Shown in pieces: positions 25,377 through 34,423 of a stretch of DNA of 64,000 nt. The stretch is from UBA5342 sp965662645 (GTDB lineage Bacteria; Bacteroidota; Bacteroidia; Bacteroidales; UBA5342). The position numbers and the translations under genes were made by a program. The stretch is from the NCBI GenBank assembly GCA_965662645.1, contig CBFIII010000004.1:62001-126000 (forward strand), written 5' to 3'. Position 1 is the stretch's first letter; every line of letters starts with the position of its first letter. Below the pieces are notes generated by a model that did no database searches, was not told the origin of the DNA, and saw nothing but the letters and a program-made list of their open reading frames with translations.

Positions 25377-27341
25377 ATGCAACCAGATAGAGTACATTTT
25401 TATTCCAAAACAGATTTGGCTTCTTATCATGAAATGAAGAAAGCCATTAAAGTACTTGATGCTTTCGATGAAAAAGCTGATAATAGTATTGCCGATCTTA
25501 TAGAATTCTATCAGATCAAGCTATATGTAGATAATGAAATTTTTCCAGCTGATTGTGATGAGAAGCAGATCCAAGATGCTAAAGTTAAGGTGAAGCTTAT
25601 GTGGAAAAGCATTGTTTCCTTTTGGCAAACTATTGATGATAGTAATATTATTGAAATCTTCAATCAAGTTGAATATCGAATGCTTGAGGATTCATTCTGG
25701 GAAATAACAGCAAACCTTGATTGTCATAAAAATATTAGTAGGGAAAAGTTCTCTAAACTATTGGAGGTAGAAGACTTGTACATTAATCCAATTTTACATC
25801 AAGAAAAGTTAGTTAAACACTTTAAACAAGAGATACACAGTTATCTAATCTCCTTTGAATCATCAGCGGAACTTTTGCTTACTGAATATGTAGAGAAGCA
25901 TGATAGAGAAAGAAAAGCGCTCTATTTCCCACAAAACCTGAGCTTAAAGGATAAGGAACAGCTAATAATTAAGTACATCAACATAGAACGCCCTAATCTA
26001 AACTACATAAGATTAATCCTAAACATAAATAATAGCTCACAGCTAAGTGTTTCGGACAGAACACTTCTTAAAGCGCAGAAGGTTGAACGTAAACTGAATA
26101 ATGAGATATTAGAAAATGGTTCTGCTCAGGTATTTGGGATTCAACTAAATTTTGATGGAGAACAGGATGAAATGTTTGAATTTAGAAGGGAGGGTAATAT
26201 TGAAATTTATTCATACAGCAAAGAAAGGATTTTAAAAATTAATGACCCTACATTTCAAATCATGTGCTTTCGAGCTCTTTTTATGTATTTTACTAAAGAG
26301 GTATGTGTTGATTTAGTTAGTAAGGACTATGAAATAGACAGTTTTGAAAGAACCTTTATTTCTTCGCGAAATTCATATCCTAGGTCTTCTGCATTTAAAA
26401 AGAAAGAGATAAGATCGATGCTTGTGATTGTTGGTTTTGATAAATTGTTGAAGGAGGAAAAGAATACGAGTGTAGAGAAATTGATAGAACATTTTGTTGT
26501 TGAGTATATTAAAGAATGGTATAACATAAGTTCTATAAGTTTTAATCTTCCAAGCGATGGCACAAGGTATTCTGAGAAAATTAAAATCCTTTTATCTGAA
26601 TTTGATTCCTTACTTAAGCAATACAAGCTATATTGTGAAGATGGTGAAATTAATTTAGAATTATTAGCTATAAGCTCTAAACCATATACCTTTTCACAGA
26701 TTCCTAGTTTAGTAGAAAACAAGTACTTTTACCTAAACAATAAAGAGTTGGATACAGTTTTATTCTTGTTATTTTCGGATCAAGCCTTTTTATCATATGT
26801 GCCCCCCTATGAAGAAAAGCATTACAAGTCGCTTTATGACTTATTAGAAAATGAAGAAGTGGTATTTGGAAATTACCATAAGTATCAATGGGAGAGATTG
26901 AATTTACTTTTTGAAAATGATTTATTATTTGTTGATCATAAAGGATATTTAAGAATTAAAGATAGTGAACAGCTATACGTTTTATCACAATTATATAGAG
27001 AGGAGTCTTTAAATTACTGGCATTTTAATGATTCTCAGAAATCATATATTGATAAACTAGAGTCTTTAGGAATTTTAAAATCAGAAAGCACTTTATTTAC
27101 TAAGGCTGAGCAAAGTTATTTTAATTACTACCTTAACAAGAAGGAATTTATGAATGGCTTCGATTTAAGAAATAAGTATATGCATGGCACCAATTCCCCT
27201 TCGGAAGAGGTGTCAAGAGATATGTATTATAAATTGCTTCGAATCATAGTATTGGTTGTACTTAAAATTGAAGATGATTTGAACATCGGTAAATTTATTT
27301 GTGGTAATTCTATTATAGAGAATAAATTTGATCAAGCTTGA
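25377..27341 (+). CDS. Large protein of unknown family with HEPN-like RNxxxH motif
   Basis: I do not recognise a named family. The 654-residue product is charged, mostly helical and has no signal peptide. Near the C-terminus GFDLRNKYMHG contains R598 and H603, the R-x4-H spacing (RNxxxH) of HEPN ribonucleases, followed by a helix (YYKLLRIIVLVVLKIEDDL) that could complete the bundle. Similar LRNxxxHG segments occur in DUF4209-type proteins. The frame extends upstream to 25281, inside abiH; the ATG at 25377, 10 bases after the abiH stop, is the likely start. By position between AbiH and the AlbA_2 gene in an RM locus it is a candidate defence effector. That role is inference; only the motif and context are visible. 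Confidence 0.65.
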   Translation: MQPDRVHFYSKTDLASYHEMKKAIKVLDAFDEKADNSIADLIEFYQIKLYVDNEIFPADCDEKQIQDAKVKVKLMWKSIVSFWQTIDDSNIIEIFNQVEYRMLEDSFWEITANLDCHKNISREKFSKLLEVEDLYINPILHQEKLVKHFKQEIHSYLISFESSAELLLTEYVEKHDRERKALYFPQNLSLKDKEQLIIKYINIERPNLNYIRLILNINNSSQLSVSDRTLLKAQKVERKLNNEILENGSAQVFGIQLNFDGEQDEMFEFRREGNIEIYSYSKERILKINDPTFQIMCFRALFMYFTKEVCVDLVSKDYEIDSFERTFISSRNSYPRSSAFKKKEIRSMLVIVGFDKLLKEEKNTSVEKLIEHFVVEYIKEWYNISSISFNLPSDGTRYSEKIKILLSEFDSLLKQYKLYCEDGEINLELLAISSKPYTFSQIPSLVENKYFYLNNKELDTVLFLLFSDQAFLSYVPPYEEKHYKSLYDLLENEEVVFGNYHKYQWERLNLLFENDLLFVDHKGYLRIKDSEQLYVLSQLYREESLNYWHFNDSQKSYIDKLESLGILKSESTLFTKAEQSYFNYYLNKKEFMNGFDLRNKYMHGTNSPSEEVSRDMYYKLLRIIVLVVLKIEDDLNIGKFICGNSIIENKFDQA

Positions 27342-27365
27342 GAACACTAGCAAACATATATTATT

Positions 27366-28880
27366 ATGACAGAATCCAACCGCATAGAACTAAAACAAGA
27401 ACTTACCAATGATTTAGAAAAGGAAGTCGTTGCTTTCTTAAACTCTGATCTTGGAGGAGCCCTGTATATCGGCATAGATAAGCAAGGACAAGCTGTAGGT
27501 GTAGCAGATGCAGACGACTTACAACTCCGCATTAAAGATCGCTTGAAGCATAATATTCAGCCCTCGTGTATGGGCTTGTTCGAGGTGGTACTCGAAAGCA
27601 TAGAGGGCTATGATGTGGTTAAAATAAACATAGCTAGTGGCTCAGAAAAACCCTATTACATTAAGAAAAAAGGGATGAGCGAACAAGGCTGCTACATACG
27701 TGTGGGCAGTGCAGCCGAACCTATGCCCGTGGTGATGATAGAGGAACTGTTCTCTAAGCGTACTCGTAATACTTTGGGTAAAATAGTATCGAATCGTCAG
27801 GATTTAAGCTTTGAGCAGCTCAAGATTTATTATAACACCCAAGGTTTTGAGTTAAATGATGAATTCCTGAAGAGCATAGACCTCTACACACCAGAGGGGC
27901 AATATAATTATGTGGCTTACCTTTTAGCCGATAAAAATGCGGTATCGATGAAAGTAGCCAAGTATGCAGGTACCGACAAAACAGATCTTGTAGAAAATGT
28001 GGAGTTGGGTTATTGTTCGCTGATAAAAGCTACCCACAGCATATTAGATAAGCTAGAGGTAGAAAACAAAACCTTTGTGAAGATAACAGGCGCAGCCGAG
28101 CGTTTGCAAAAGCAAATGATAGACAAAACTGCACTAAGGGAGGCTTTAATCAATGCTATGGTTCACAATGATTATACCTCAGAAGTGCCTCCAGTAGTAG
28201 AGATTTACTCCGATAGATTAAGCATCACTTCGTATGGTGGTTTGGTACAGGGATTAAGCGAAGAGGAGTTCTTTGCAGGGCGCTCTATGCCACGCAACAG
28301 AGAGCTAATGCGCATCTATCGTGATCTGAGATTGGTAGAGCAGCTAGGCTCTGGCATTCATCGCATACTTAAAGTCTATGACCAAAGCGTGTTTAAGATC
28401 TCTGATAACTTTCTTGAAATCTGTTTTCCTTTAGAGTCGGATTACGAAAGTAACCAAGTGAGTAACCAAGTGAGTAACCAAGTGAGTAACCAAGTGGGGA
28501 AAGAAGATCTACGAACGATCTTTAATGAGGATGTTGCGAAGGCAATTCTAAATGCCTACCTAAAAGATGTAACACCAGATGAGAAGCTTATTGAAAAAGT
28601 AAAGCCTTTTATTGAGCTTATAACAAACGAACAAAAAGAGGTGTTAAGCTTTTCTCATACACCAAGAAAGAAGAAGGAAATCTTGGTTGATTGTCTATCT
28701 CTTAGTAATCAAACCAAGAATTTTAATAAACATATAGAACCCTTGATAGACTTACAACTACTTCAAAGAACCCTGCCTAAGGTGCCTAAAAGCCAGTTTC
28801 AAAAGTATCTAACTACTACAAAAGGGAAAGCAATATTATATCTATTAGAAAATCAGAGAGAAAATAACGAAAAAAGTTAA
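27366..28880 (+). CDS. AlbA_2 (Schlafen-type) domain protein with HATPase-like middle and winged-helix end
   Basis: Residues 1-120 are an AlbA_2/Schlafen-like domain (ESNRIELKQELT, VVAFLNSDLGGALYIGID, GCYIRVGSAAEPM). Residues 235-350 match the ATP-binding module seen in RecG-like regulators (ALREALINAMVHNDY, EIYSDRLSITSYGGL, ELMRIYRDLRLVEQLGSGIHRIL). A linker at 28449-28496 repeats SNQV four times with a perfect 12-bp unit, then a variable C-terminal domain begins. Relatives often sit in type I RM loci, where they are thought to regulate or add defence; that is not proved. The last 77 bp before the SNQV repeat are copied at 28900. It starts 24 bases after the HEPN-like gene. Confidence 0.85.
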   Translation: MTESNRIELKQELTNDLEKEVVAFLNSDLGGALYIGIDKQGQAVGVADADDLQLRIKDRLKHNIQPSCMGLFEVVLESIEGYDVVKINIASGSEKPYYIKKKGMSEQGCYIRVGSAAEPMPVVMIEELFSKRTRNTLGKIVSNRQDLSFEQLKIYYNTQGFELNDEFLKSIDLYTPEGQYNYVAYLLADKNAVSMKVAKYAGTDKTDLVENVELGYCSLIKATHSILDKLEVENKTFVKITGAAERLQKQMIDKTALREALINAMVHNDYTSEVPPVVEIYSDRLSITSYGGLVQGLSEEEFFAGRSMPRNRELMRIYRDLRLVEQLGSGIHRILKVYDQSVFKISDNFLEICFPLESDYESNQVSNQVSNQVSNQVGKEDLRTIFNEDVAKAILNAYLKDVTPDEKLIEKVKPFIELITNEQKEVLSFSHTPRKKKEILVDCLSLSNQTKNFNKHIEPLIDLQLLQRTLPKVPKSQFQKYLTTTKGKAILYLLENQRENNEKS

Positions 28881-28899
28881 CATTTAATTATTAGCTTAA

Positions 28900-29202
28900 T
28901 ATGACCAAAGCGTGTTTAAGATCTCTGATAACTTTCTTGAAATCTGTTTTCCTTTAGAGTCGGATTACGAAAGTAAGCAAGGTGGTGTAATAGGTGGTGT
29001 AATTGAAGATTTAACAGAAAGACAAATAGAAGTTTTAAGAATAATAGCTGCAGATAATAAAATAACATATAGAGAATTGTCTAAAAAATTATCGATAAAT
29101 GAATCAGCGGTTGGTAAACATATCGATGTATTAAAAGAAAAAGGAGCTATTAAAAGAGAAGGTGAAACGAGAGGTAAGTGGATAATTTTAATTGATGTAT
29201 AA
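28900..29202 (+). pseudogene. Silent C-terminal cassette 2 of the AlbA_2 gene
   Basis: Bases 28900-28976 are identical to 28377-28453 in the intact gene. They then continue into a different tail: a GGVIGGVIED linker and a clear winged-helix domain (TERQIEVLRIIAADNKITYR, then ELSKKLSINESAVGKHIDVL). The frame has no proper start (GTG at 28912 only), so it looks like an untranslated alternative 3' end. A crossover within the 77-bp identity would replace the present SNQV/C-terminal part by this winged helix. Confidence 0.75.
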
Positions 29203-29245
29203 CTGAACTGTGCAGAGATAAATTAGAACACGATTATAATATACT

Positions 29246-29521
29246 GAATTCAAAGGCATAGAACTAAAGAAATAGGAGATCAAAGTGTGTTTAAGATCTC
29301 TTGATAGCTTTACTGATATCCGTTTTTCTTTGGAGTCGGATTATGGAAATAAGGAGCTCTCCGAACAAGTTACCGAATAAGCTACCGAACAAGTTAAAGG
29401 TGGTCAAGTAGGTGGTGTAATAGGTGGTGTAATAGGTGGTCAAGTTGCATCAATGGATAGGTTGGTAGATGGGTTGGTAGATAGGTTGGTAATAACGAGA
29501 CTGGAAGTGGCAGATTATTGA
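29246..29521 (+). pseudogene. Degenerate cassette 3 of the AlbA_2 gene
   Basis: A short EFKGIELKK echo of the AlbA_2 N-terminus and a stop are followed at 29281-29352 by a diverged third copy of the VFKISDNFLEICFPLESDYE segment (with a stop). After it comes a GGQVGGVIGGVIGGQV repeat and two LVDGLVDRLV-type units, ending at 29521. It looks like the two ends of a gene copy with the middle deleted. The GGTGG(T)-rich stretch 29395-29445 is a short in-frame repeat. Confidence 0.6.
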
Positions 29522-29538
29522 CAGTAAAAAAGAGAATA

Positions 29539-32500
29539 ATGAAATTCACAGAAGCAAAATTAGAAGAAGCATTTATCGAACTATTAGCCCAAGAAGGCTA
29601 TCCGCACCTTGTAGGTAGTGAGCTTTCTCGTTCAGAAGAGGAAGTTATTATCGAAGAGGATTTTATTAGCTATTTGCAGTCGCGTTATAAGGGGCAAATG
29701 CTGACTAAATTCGAAGCACAATCTATTCTATTACGCCTAAAAGCGTTACCTGCTAGTGATTTGTACGAAAGCAATAAGACGATGATGCGCTGGTTATCAG
29801 ATGGTTTCATCTTAAAGCGAGAGGATCATACGCAAAAAGATATTCACATTGAGCTACTTGATTATAATGGATTAGAAGCTCAACTACAGAGTAAAAACCT
29901 AGATAGTATAGCTGCCGAAGGGGTACCTCCATACTCAGAAGATCAAAACAATTACCGCTTCGTTAACCAACTAGAGATAGTAGGAACTGACAATCAAAAA
30001 CGCATTCCTGATGGCATCATTTATATTAATGGTTTGCCAGTGGTGATTTTTGAGTTTAAATCAGCCATACGTGAGGATGCTACCATATACGATGCTTACA
30101 AGCAGCTAACAGTAAGGTATCGCAGAGATATTCCTGAATTATTTAAGTACAATGCTTTTTGTATTATTTCGGATGGGATTAATAACAAGGCAGGCTCTTT
30201 CTTTGCACCTTACGAATTCTACTATGCGTGGCGTAGAATTGCGGGTCTTGCTAAGGAAGTAGATGGTATAGACAGTATGTTTACTATGGTGCAAGGAATG
30301 TTGAATAAGAATCGTTTACGTGATATTATCCGTAACTTTATCTTTGTCCCTGATACCTCAAAGAAAGATGTTAAAATTGTTTGTCGTTATCCTCAGTACT
30401 ATGCAGCCAATCGTTTGTATGAAAATATAAAAGTAGCACAACGTCCACAGGGCGATGGTAAGGGAGGAACTTACTTTGGAGCTACAGGTTGTGGTAAAAG
30501 CTATACAATGCTTTTCCTTGCACGCTTACTGATGAAAAGTACCTACTTCGAAAGTCCAACAATTGTACTAATTACTGACCGTACCGACCTTGATGATCAG
30601 TTGTCCGAGACTTTTGGAGAAGCCAAACGTTACATCGGGGATAACAACATCATAAGTGTAGAAAGCAGGGCTAAGCTACGTGAAATGCTACAAGGTCGTC
30701 AGAGTGGTGGAGTGTTCTTGACTACCATTCATAAGTTTACAGAAGACACCGAGCTATTGACCGAACGAACCAATGTAATATGTATCTCTGATGAAGCTCA
30801 CCGAAGCCAGACTAACCTTGACCAAAAGGTGCGAGTAACCGAAAAAGGTGTTTCCAAGACTTTTGGTTTTGCAAAATACCTCCACGATTCCTTGCCTAAT
30901 GCCACCTATGTAGGTTTCACAGGCACACCAATAGATGCTACACTTGATGTCTTTGGTAAAGTGGTGGATGAATATACGATGACAGAATCGGTAAGAGATG
31001 AAATTACCGTGCGTATTGTTTATGAGGGACGTTCGGCAAAGATTGCATTGCAGAATAGTGAATTAGAAAAGATAGAGCAGTACTATGAAGAAGTTGCTAC
31101 AGCTGGAGCAAATGAATATCAAATAGAAGAAAGCAAGAAAGCGGTAACTAGTATGAATGCTATCATTGGTGATCCTGACCGTTTGAAAGCTCTTGCCGAA
31201 GACTTTGTGAAGCATTATGAAAACCGTACCTCCGAAGGGGCATCGATTAAAGGCAAGGCGATATTTGTGTGTAGCTCTAGACAGATTGCTTATGAGTTTT
31301 ACAAAAACGTCCTTGCTTTACGTCCCGAGTGGAATGAAATAAAAGTGGCTGATGATGGTTTGGAGCTTACGGAAAATGAGCAGAAAGAAGTCAAGCCTAT
31401 GGAGCGCATTAAAATGATAATGACCCGAGGCAAAGATGATGATGAAACCCTTTATAATCTTCTTGGTACTAAGGAATACCGTAAAGAGCTAGACCGTCAG
31501 TTTAAAAATGAGAAATCAAACTTTAAAATAGCCATTGTGGTAGATATGTGGCTTACTGGCTTTGATGTCCCTTTCTTGGATACAATATATATTGATAAAC
31601 CTATTCAACAGCATAATCTTATTCAAACCATTTCACGTGTCAACCGTAAGTTTGAAGGTAAGAATAAAGGTTTAGTTGTTGATTATATCGGCATCAAAAA
31701 ACAGATGAACCTTGCACTGGCAAGATATAATAGTGGTGATAAGGATAATTTCGAGGATATTGGAGAATCATTAATGGTGGTTCGTAATCATCTTGATTTA
31801 TTGGCAAAGATTTTCCACACCTTTAATAGTTCCAAATACTTTGGTGGTACACCACTACAACAGCTCAATGCGCTTAATGAGGCTGCTGAGTTTATGATGC
31901 ACACCAAAGATAAAGAAACACGCTTTATGGGCTTCGTAAAGCGATTGAAAGCAGCCTATGATATTTGTGCAGGTAGTGAGAAGCTAACACAAGTAGAAAG
32001 AGACTATACACATTTTTACTTGGCTGTACGTTCCATTGTTTTTAAACTAACGAAAGGCGATGCTCCTGATATCGCACAGATGAATGCTCGAGTTCGTGAT
32101 ATGATAAAGGATGCTCTAGCCAGTGATGGTGTAGAAGAGTTATTTAAGATGGGAGAGGGTGAAAGTACGCAAGATATCTTTGATCAAGATTACATTGACA
32201 AAATCAATAAGATAAAACTACCTAATACCAAGATCAAGTTACTGCAAAAGCTATTGGCAAAAGCCATAGGGGAAATAAAGAAGGTAAACCATGTTAGAGG
32301 TGTTGACTTTACCCGTAAGATGCAATCATTGGTAGAGAGGTACAACGATAGAAGCGAAAATGATATACTACGTTCCGAAGTCTATGAAGAGATGGCAGAT
32401 CAACTCACAGATCTTATCTGGCAAGTACAGAATGAGTTTTCGGCAGGCGATGATTTAGGTATCGACTTTGAGGAAAAGGCTTTTTATGATATTTTGTTGC

Positions 32501-32760
32501 AGTTGTGTAATAAATACGATTTTACTTATCCTGAAAATAAATTAATAGAGTTAGCTAAGGCTATTAAGGTTTTGGTTGATGAACAAGCTAATTATCCCGA
32601 CTGGGATAAACGAGAAGATATTAAATTAAGTTTAAAGGTGGGGGTGATAATGCTACTTGATGAACATGGATATCCACCAGTAGAGCGTGACGAAGTTTAT
32701 CAAGATGTATTCCATCAGGCTGAGAATTATAAGAAGAATAATCTTTCTCACTTGAGTTAA
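29539..32760 (+). CDS. hsdR: Type I restriction-modification system, restriction (R) subunit
   Basis: HsdR translocates DNA and cuts it. The 1073-residue protein has the N-terminal PD-(D/E)xK nuclease motif (RIPDGIIYINGLPVVIFEFK), then the two RecA-like motor domains with Walker A GATGCGKSYT, the DEAH-type ISDEAHRSQ, FTGTPID, and motif VI region LIQTISRVNRKFEGK. A helical C-terminal part follows, as in other HsdR proteins. The frame opens at a TTG at 29518; the ATG at 29539 (MKFTEAKLEEAFIE) fits the family better. It is complete and appears intact, and a terminator follows directly. Confidence 0.96.
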   Translation: MKFTEAKLEEAFIELLAQEGYPHLVGSELSRSEEEVIIEEDFISYLQSRYKGQMLTKFEAQSILLRLKALPASDLYESNKTMMRWLSDGFILKREDHTQKDIHIELLDYNGLEAQLQSKNLDSIAAEGVPPYSEDQNNYRFVNQLEIVGTDNQKRIPDGIIYINGLPVVIFEFKSAIREDATIYDAYKQLTVRYRRDIPELFKYNAFCIISDGINNKAGSFFAPYEFYYAWRRIAGLAKEVDGIDSMFTMVQGMLNKNRLRDIIRNFIFVPDTSKKDVKIVCRYPQYYAANRLYENIKVAQRPQGDGKGGTYFGATGCGKSYTMLFLARLLMKSTYFESPTIVLITDRTDLDDQLSETFGEAKRYIGDNNIISVESRAKLREMLQGRQSGGVFLTTIHKFTEDTELLTERTNVICISDEAHRSQTNLDQKVRVTEKGVSKTFGFAKYLHDSLPNATYVGFTGTPIDATLDVFGKVVDEYTMTESVRDEITVRIVYEGRSAKIALQNSELEKIEQYYEEVATAGANEYQIEESKKAVTSMNAIIGDPDRLKALAEDFVKHYENRTSEGASIKGKAIFVCSSRQIAYEFYKNVLALRPEWNEIKVADDGLELTENEQKEVKPMERIKMIMTRGKDDDETLYNLLGTKEYRKELDRQFKNEKSNFKIAIVVDMWLTGFDVPFLDTIYIDKPIQQHNLIQTISRVNRKFEGKNKGLVVDYIGIKKQMNLALARYNSGDKDNFEDIGESLMVVRNHLDLLAKIFHTFNSSKYFGGTPLQQLNALNEAAEFMMHTKDKETRFMGFVKRLKAAYDICAGSEKLTQVERDYTHFYLAVRSIVFKLTKGDAPDIAQMNARVRDMIKDALASDGVEELFKMGEGESTQDIFDQDYIDKINKIKLPNTKIKLLQKLLAKAIGEIKKVNHVRGVDFTRKMQSLVERYNDRSENDILRSEVYEEMADQLTDLIWQVQNEFSAGDDLGIDFEEKAFYDILLQLCNKYDFTYPENKLIELAKAIKVLVDEQANYPDWDKREDIKLSLKVGVIMLLDEHGYPPVERDEVYQDVFHQAENYKKNNLSHLS

Positions 32761-32768
32761 ACGCAAAA

Positions 32769-32800
32769 AAAAAGATAGTCCCAATTGGAACTATCTTTTT
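32769..32800 (+). terminator. Rho-independent terminator of the RM locus
   Basis: aaaaagatagt (32769-32779) pairs with actatcttttt (32790-32800) around a 10-base loop, with A and T tracts on either side. It lies 8 bases after the hsdR stop and could also work on the minus strand, behind the tRNA. Confidence 0.8.
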
Positions 32801-32859
32801 AAGTTGTACGTGTGAAAATGCGTGTAATTTTTGTAACTCGTTGATTTTCAAACTATACT

Positions 32860-32947
<88 letters not shown>

Positions 32948-33078
32948 TGATGATTAATGCTTAATTATCCCGTTTTTACGGTGTGCAAAAGTAGCTTTCC
33001 TTTTTGTAATCACCAAAGCATTTCGAAATATTTTTTCATTTTTATTGAAAAAAGTTTCAAAAAACCTTCTTTGTTATC

Positions 33079-34344
33079 TTATCTTCTTTGACGTGAAGGT
33101 TTAGAAGGCGAATTTTTAGTTTTTTTGCGATTAGCAAAGAACTCTTGTTTCTTACGGTTTTTGTCTTTTTCAGCCGCTTTCTTTTGAGCTGATGACATCG
33201 GTTTGTCTGTCTGTGGATATGGATTATCTCTTACCACATCTATTTTAAGCTTAATTAGCTTCTCTATATCGCGTACATATTCATTCTCTTCTGGTTCTGA
33301 CATAGAAATAGACTGACCTTCTTCTCCTGCTCTACCCGAACGACCTATACGGTGTACATAGGTTTCTGAAATGTTAGGTATGTCGTAGTTGATAACGTAT
33401 TTCAGTTTATCAATATCAATACCACGCGCTGCGATGTCTGTAGCGATTAATGCTCTAAGTTCTCCTTTTTTGAAGTTAACTAATGCCTTTTGACGTTGTA
33501 CTTGTGATTTGTTACCGTGAATAACGCCAACAGTAATGTTCTTGCTAGCAAGGTTTTTACCAATACGATCGGCACCGTGTTTCGTTTTTGCAAAAATTAA
33601 TACTTGCTCAATTTTCTTATTCTTTAGAATGTGAAACAAGAGGTCTTTTTTTGTTGATTTATTGGTGAAGTATATCGATTGTTGTATCGTTTCTGCTGTA
33701 GAAGACGTGGCTGCTACCTCTACCTTTTCAGGATTGCGTAATATCTTTTGTGACAGATCCACAATATTCTTAGGCATTGTTGCTGAAAAGAATAAAGATT
33801 GACGTTCTTTTGGTAAAAGAGCTAAAACCTTACGGATGTCATTAACAAAACCCATATCTAACATTCGGTCAGCTTCATCCAGTACAAAAAACTGAATGTG
33901 TTTAAGGCTAATAATGCCTTGATTAATCAGGTCGAGTAATCGTCCTGGAGTGGCTACAAGTACATCTACTCCAGAGCGCAGAGCGCGTACTTGAGAGGCT
34001 TGTTTTACTCCACCAAAAATAACGGTGTTTTTTATGCCTGTGTGGCGTCCATAAGCTGTGAAACTTTCACCAATCTGTATGGCTAGTTCACGTGTTGGCG
34101 TAATAACTAGAGATTTTATGCCTCTGCGTTGGTGATTTTCTTGACGGTCTAAATAAATGTGTTGTAAAATTGGAATAGCAAAAGCTGCTGTTTTTCCTGT
34201 TCCTGTTTGTGCGCTTCCTAGTACATCTTTTTTTCTTAATATCAAAGGGATAGCTTGCGCTTGTATAGATGTTGGTTCGCTATACTTTTCCTCTTCGAGC
34301 GCTTTCATAATCGGCTCGATAAGGTGTAATTCTTTAAAGTTCAT
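33079..34344 (-). CDS. DEAD-box ATP-dependent RNA helicase (RhlE-like)
   Basis: The 421-residue protein has all helicase motifs in order: PTSIQAQAIPLIL (Q motif), AQTGTGKTAAF (I), PTRELA (Ia), ATPGRLLDLI (Ib), VLDEADRMLDMGF (II), FSATMP (III), LIFAKTKHGADR (IV), IATDIAARGIDI (V) and HRIGRSGRAG (VI). A basic C-terminal tail (NRKKTKNSPSKPSRQRR) follows and probably binds RNA. Proteins of this form act in ribosome assembly or RNA turnover. It is transcribed towards the tRNA gene and is not obviously part of an operon. Confidence 0.94.
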   Translation of the reverse strand: MNFKELHLIEPIMKALEEEKYSEPTSIQAQAIPLILRKKDVLGSAQTGTGKTAAFAIPILQHIYLDRQENHQRRGIKSLVITPTRELAIQIGESFTAYGRHTGIKNTVIFGGVKQASQVRALRSGVDVLVATPGRLLDLINQGIISLKHIQFFVLDEADRMLDMGFVNDIRKVLALLPKERQSLFFSATMPKNIVDLSQKILRNPEKVEVAATSSTAETIQQSIYFTNKSTKKDLLFHILKNKKIEQVLIFAKTKHGADRIGKNLASKNITVGVIHGNKSQVQRQKALVNFKKGELRALIATDIAARGIDIDKLKYVINYDIPNISETYVHRIGRSGRAGEEGQSISMSEPEENEYVRDIEKLIKLKIDVVRDNPYPQTDKPMSSAQKKAAEKDKNRKKQEFFANRKKTKNSPSKPSRQRR

Positions 34345-34423
34345 ATTTTGTTTTAAGTTCTGTCCCCCAAAACAGACTAAAATAAATTAGTTCGCTTTGG
34401 GGATTTTAACATGGTGTTAAATG

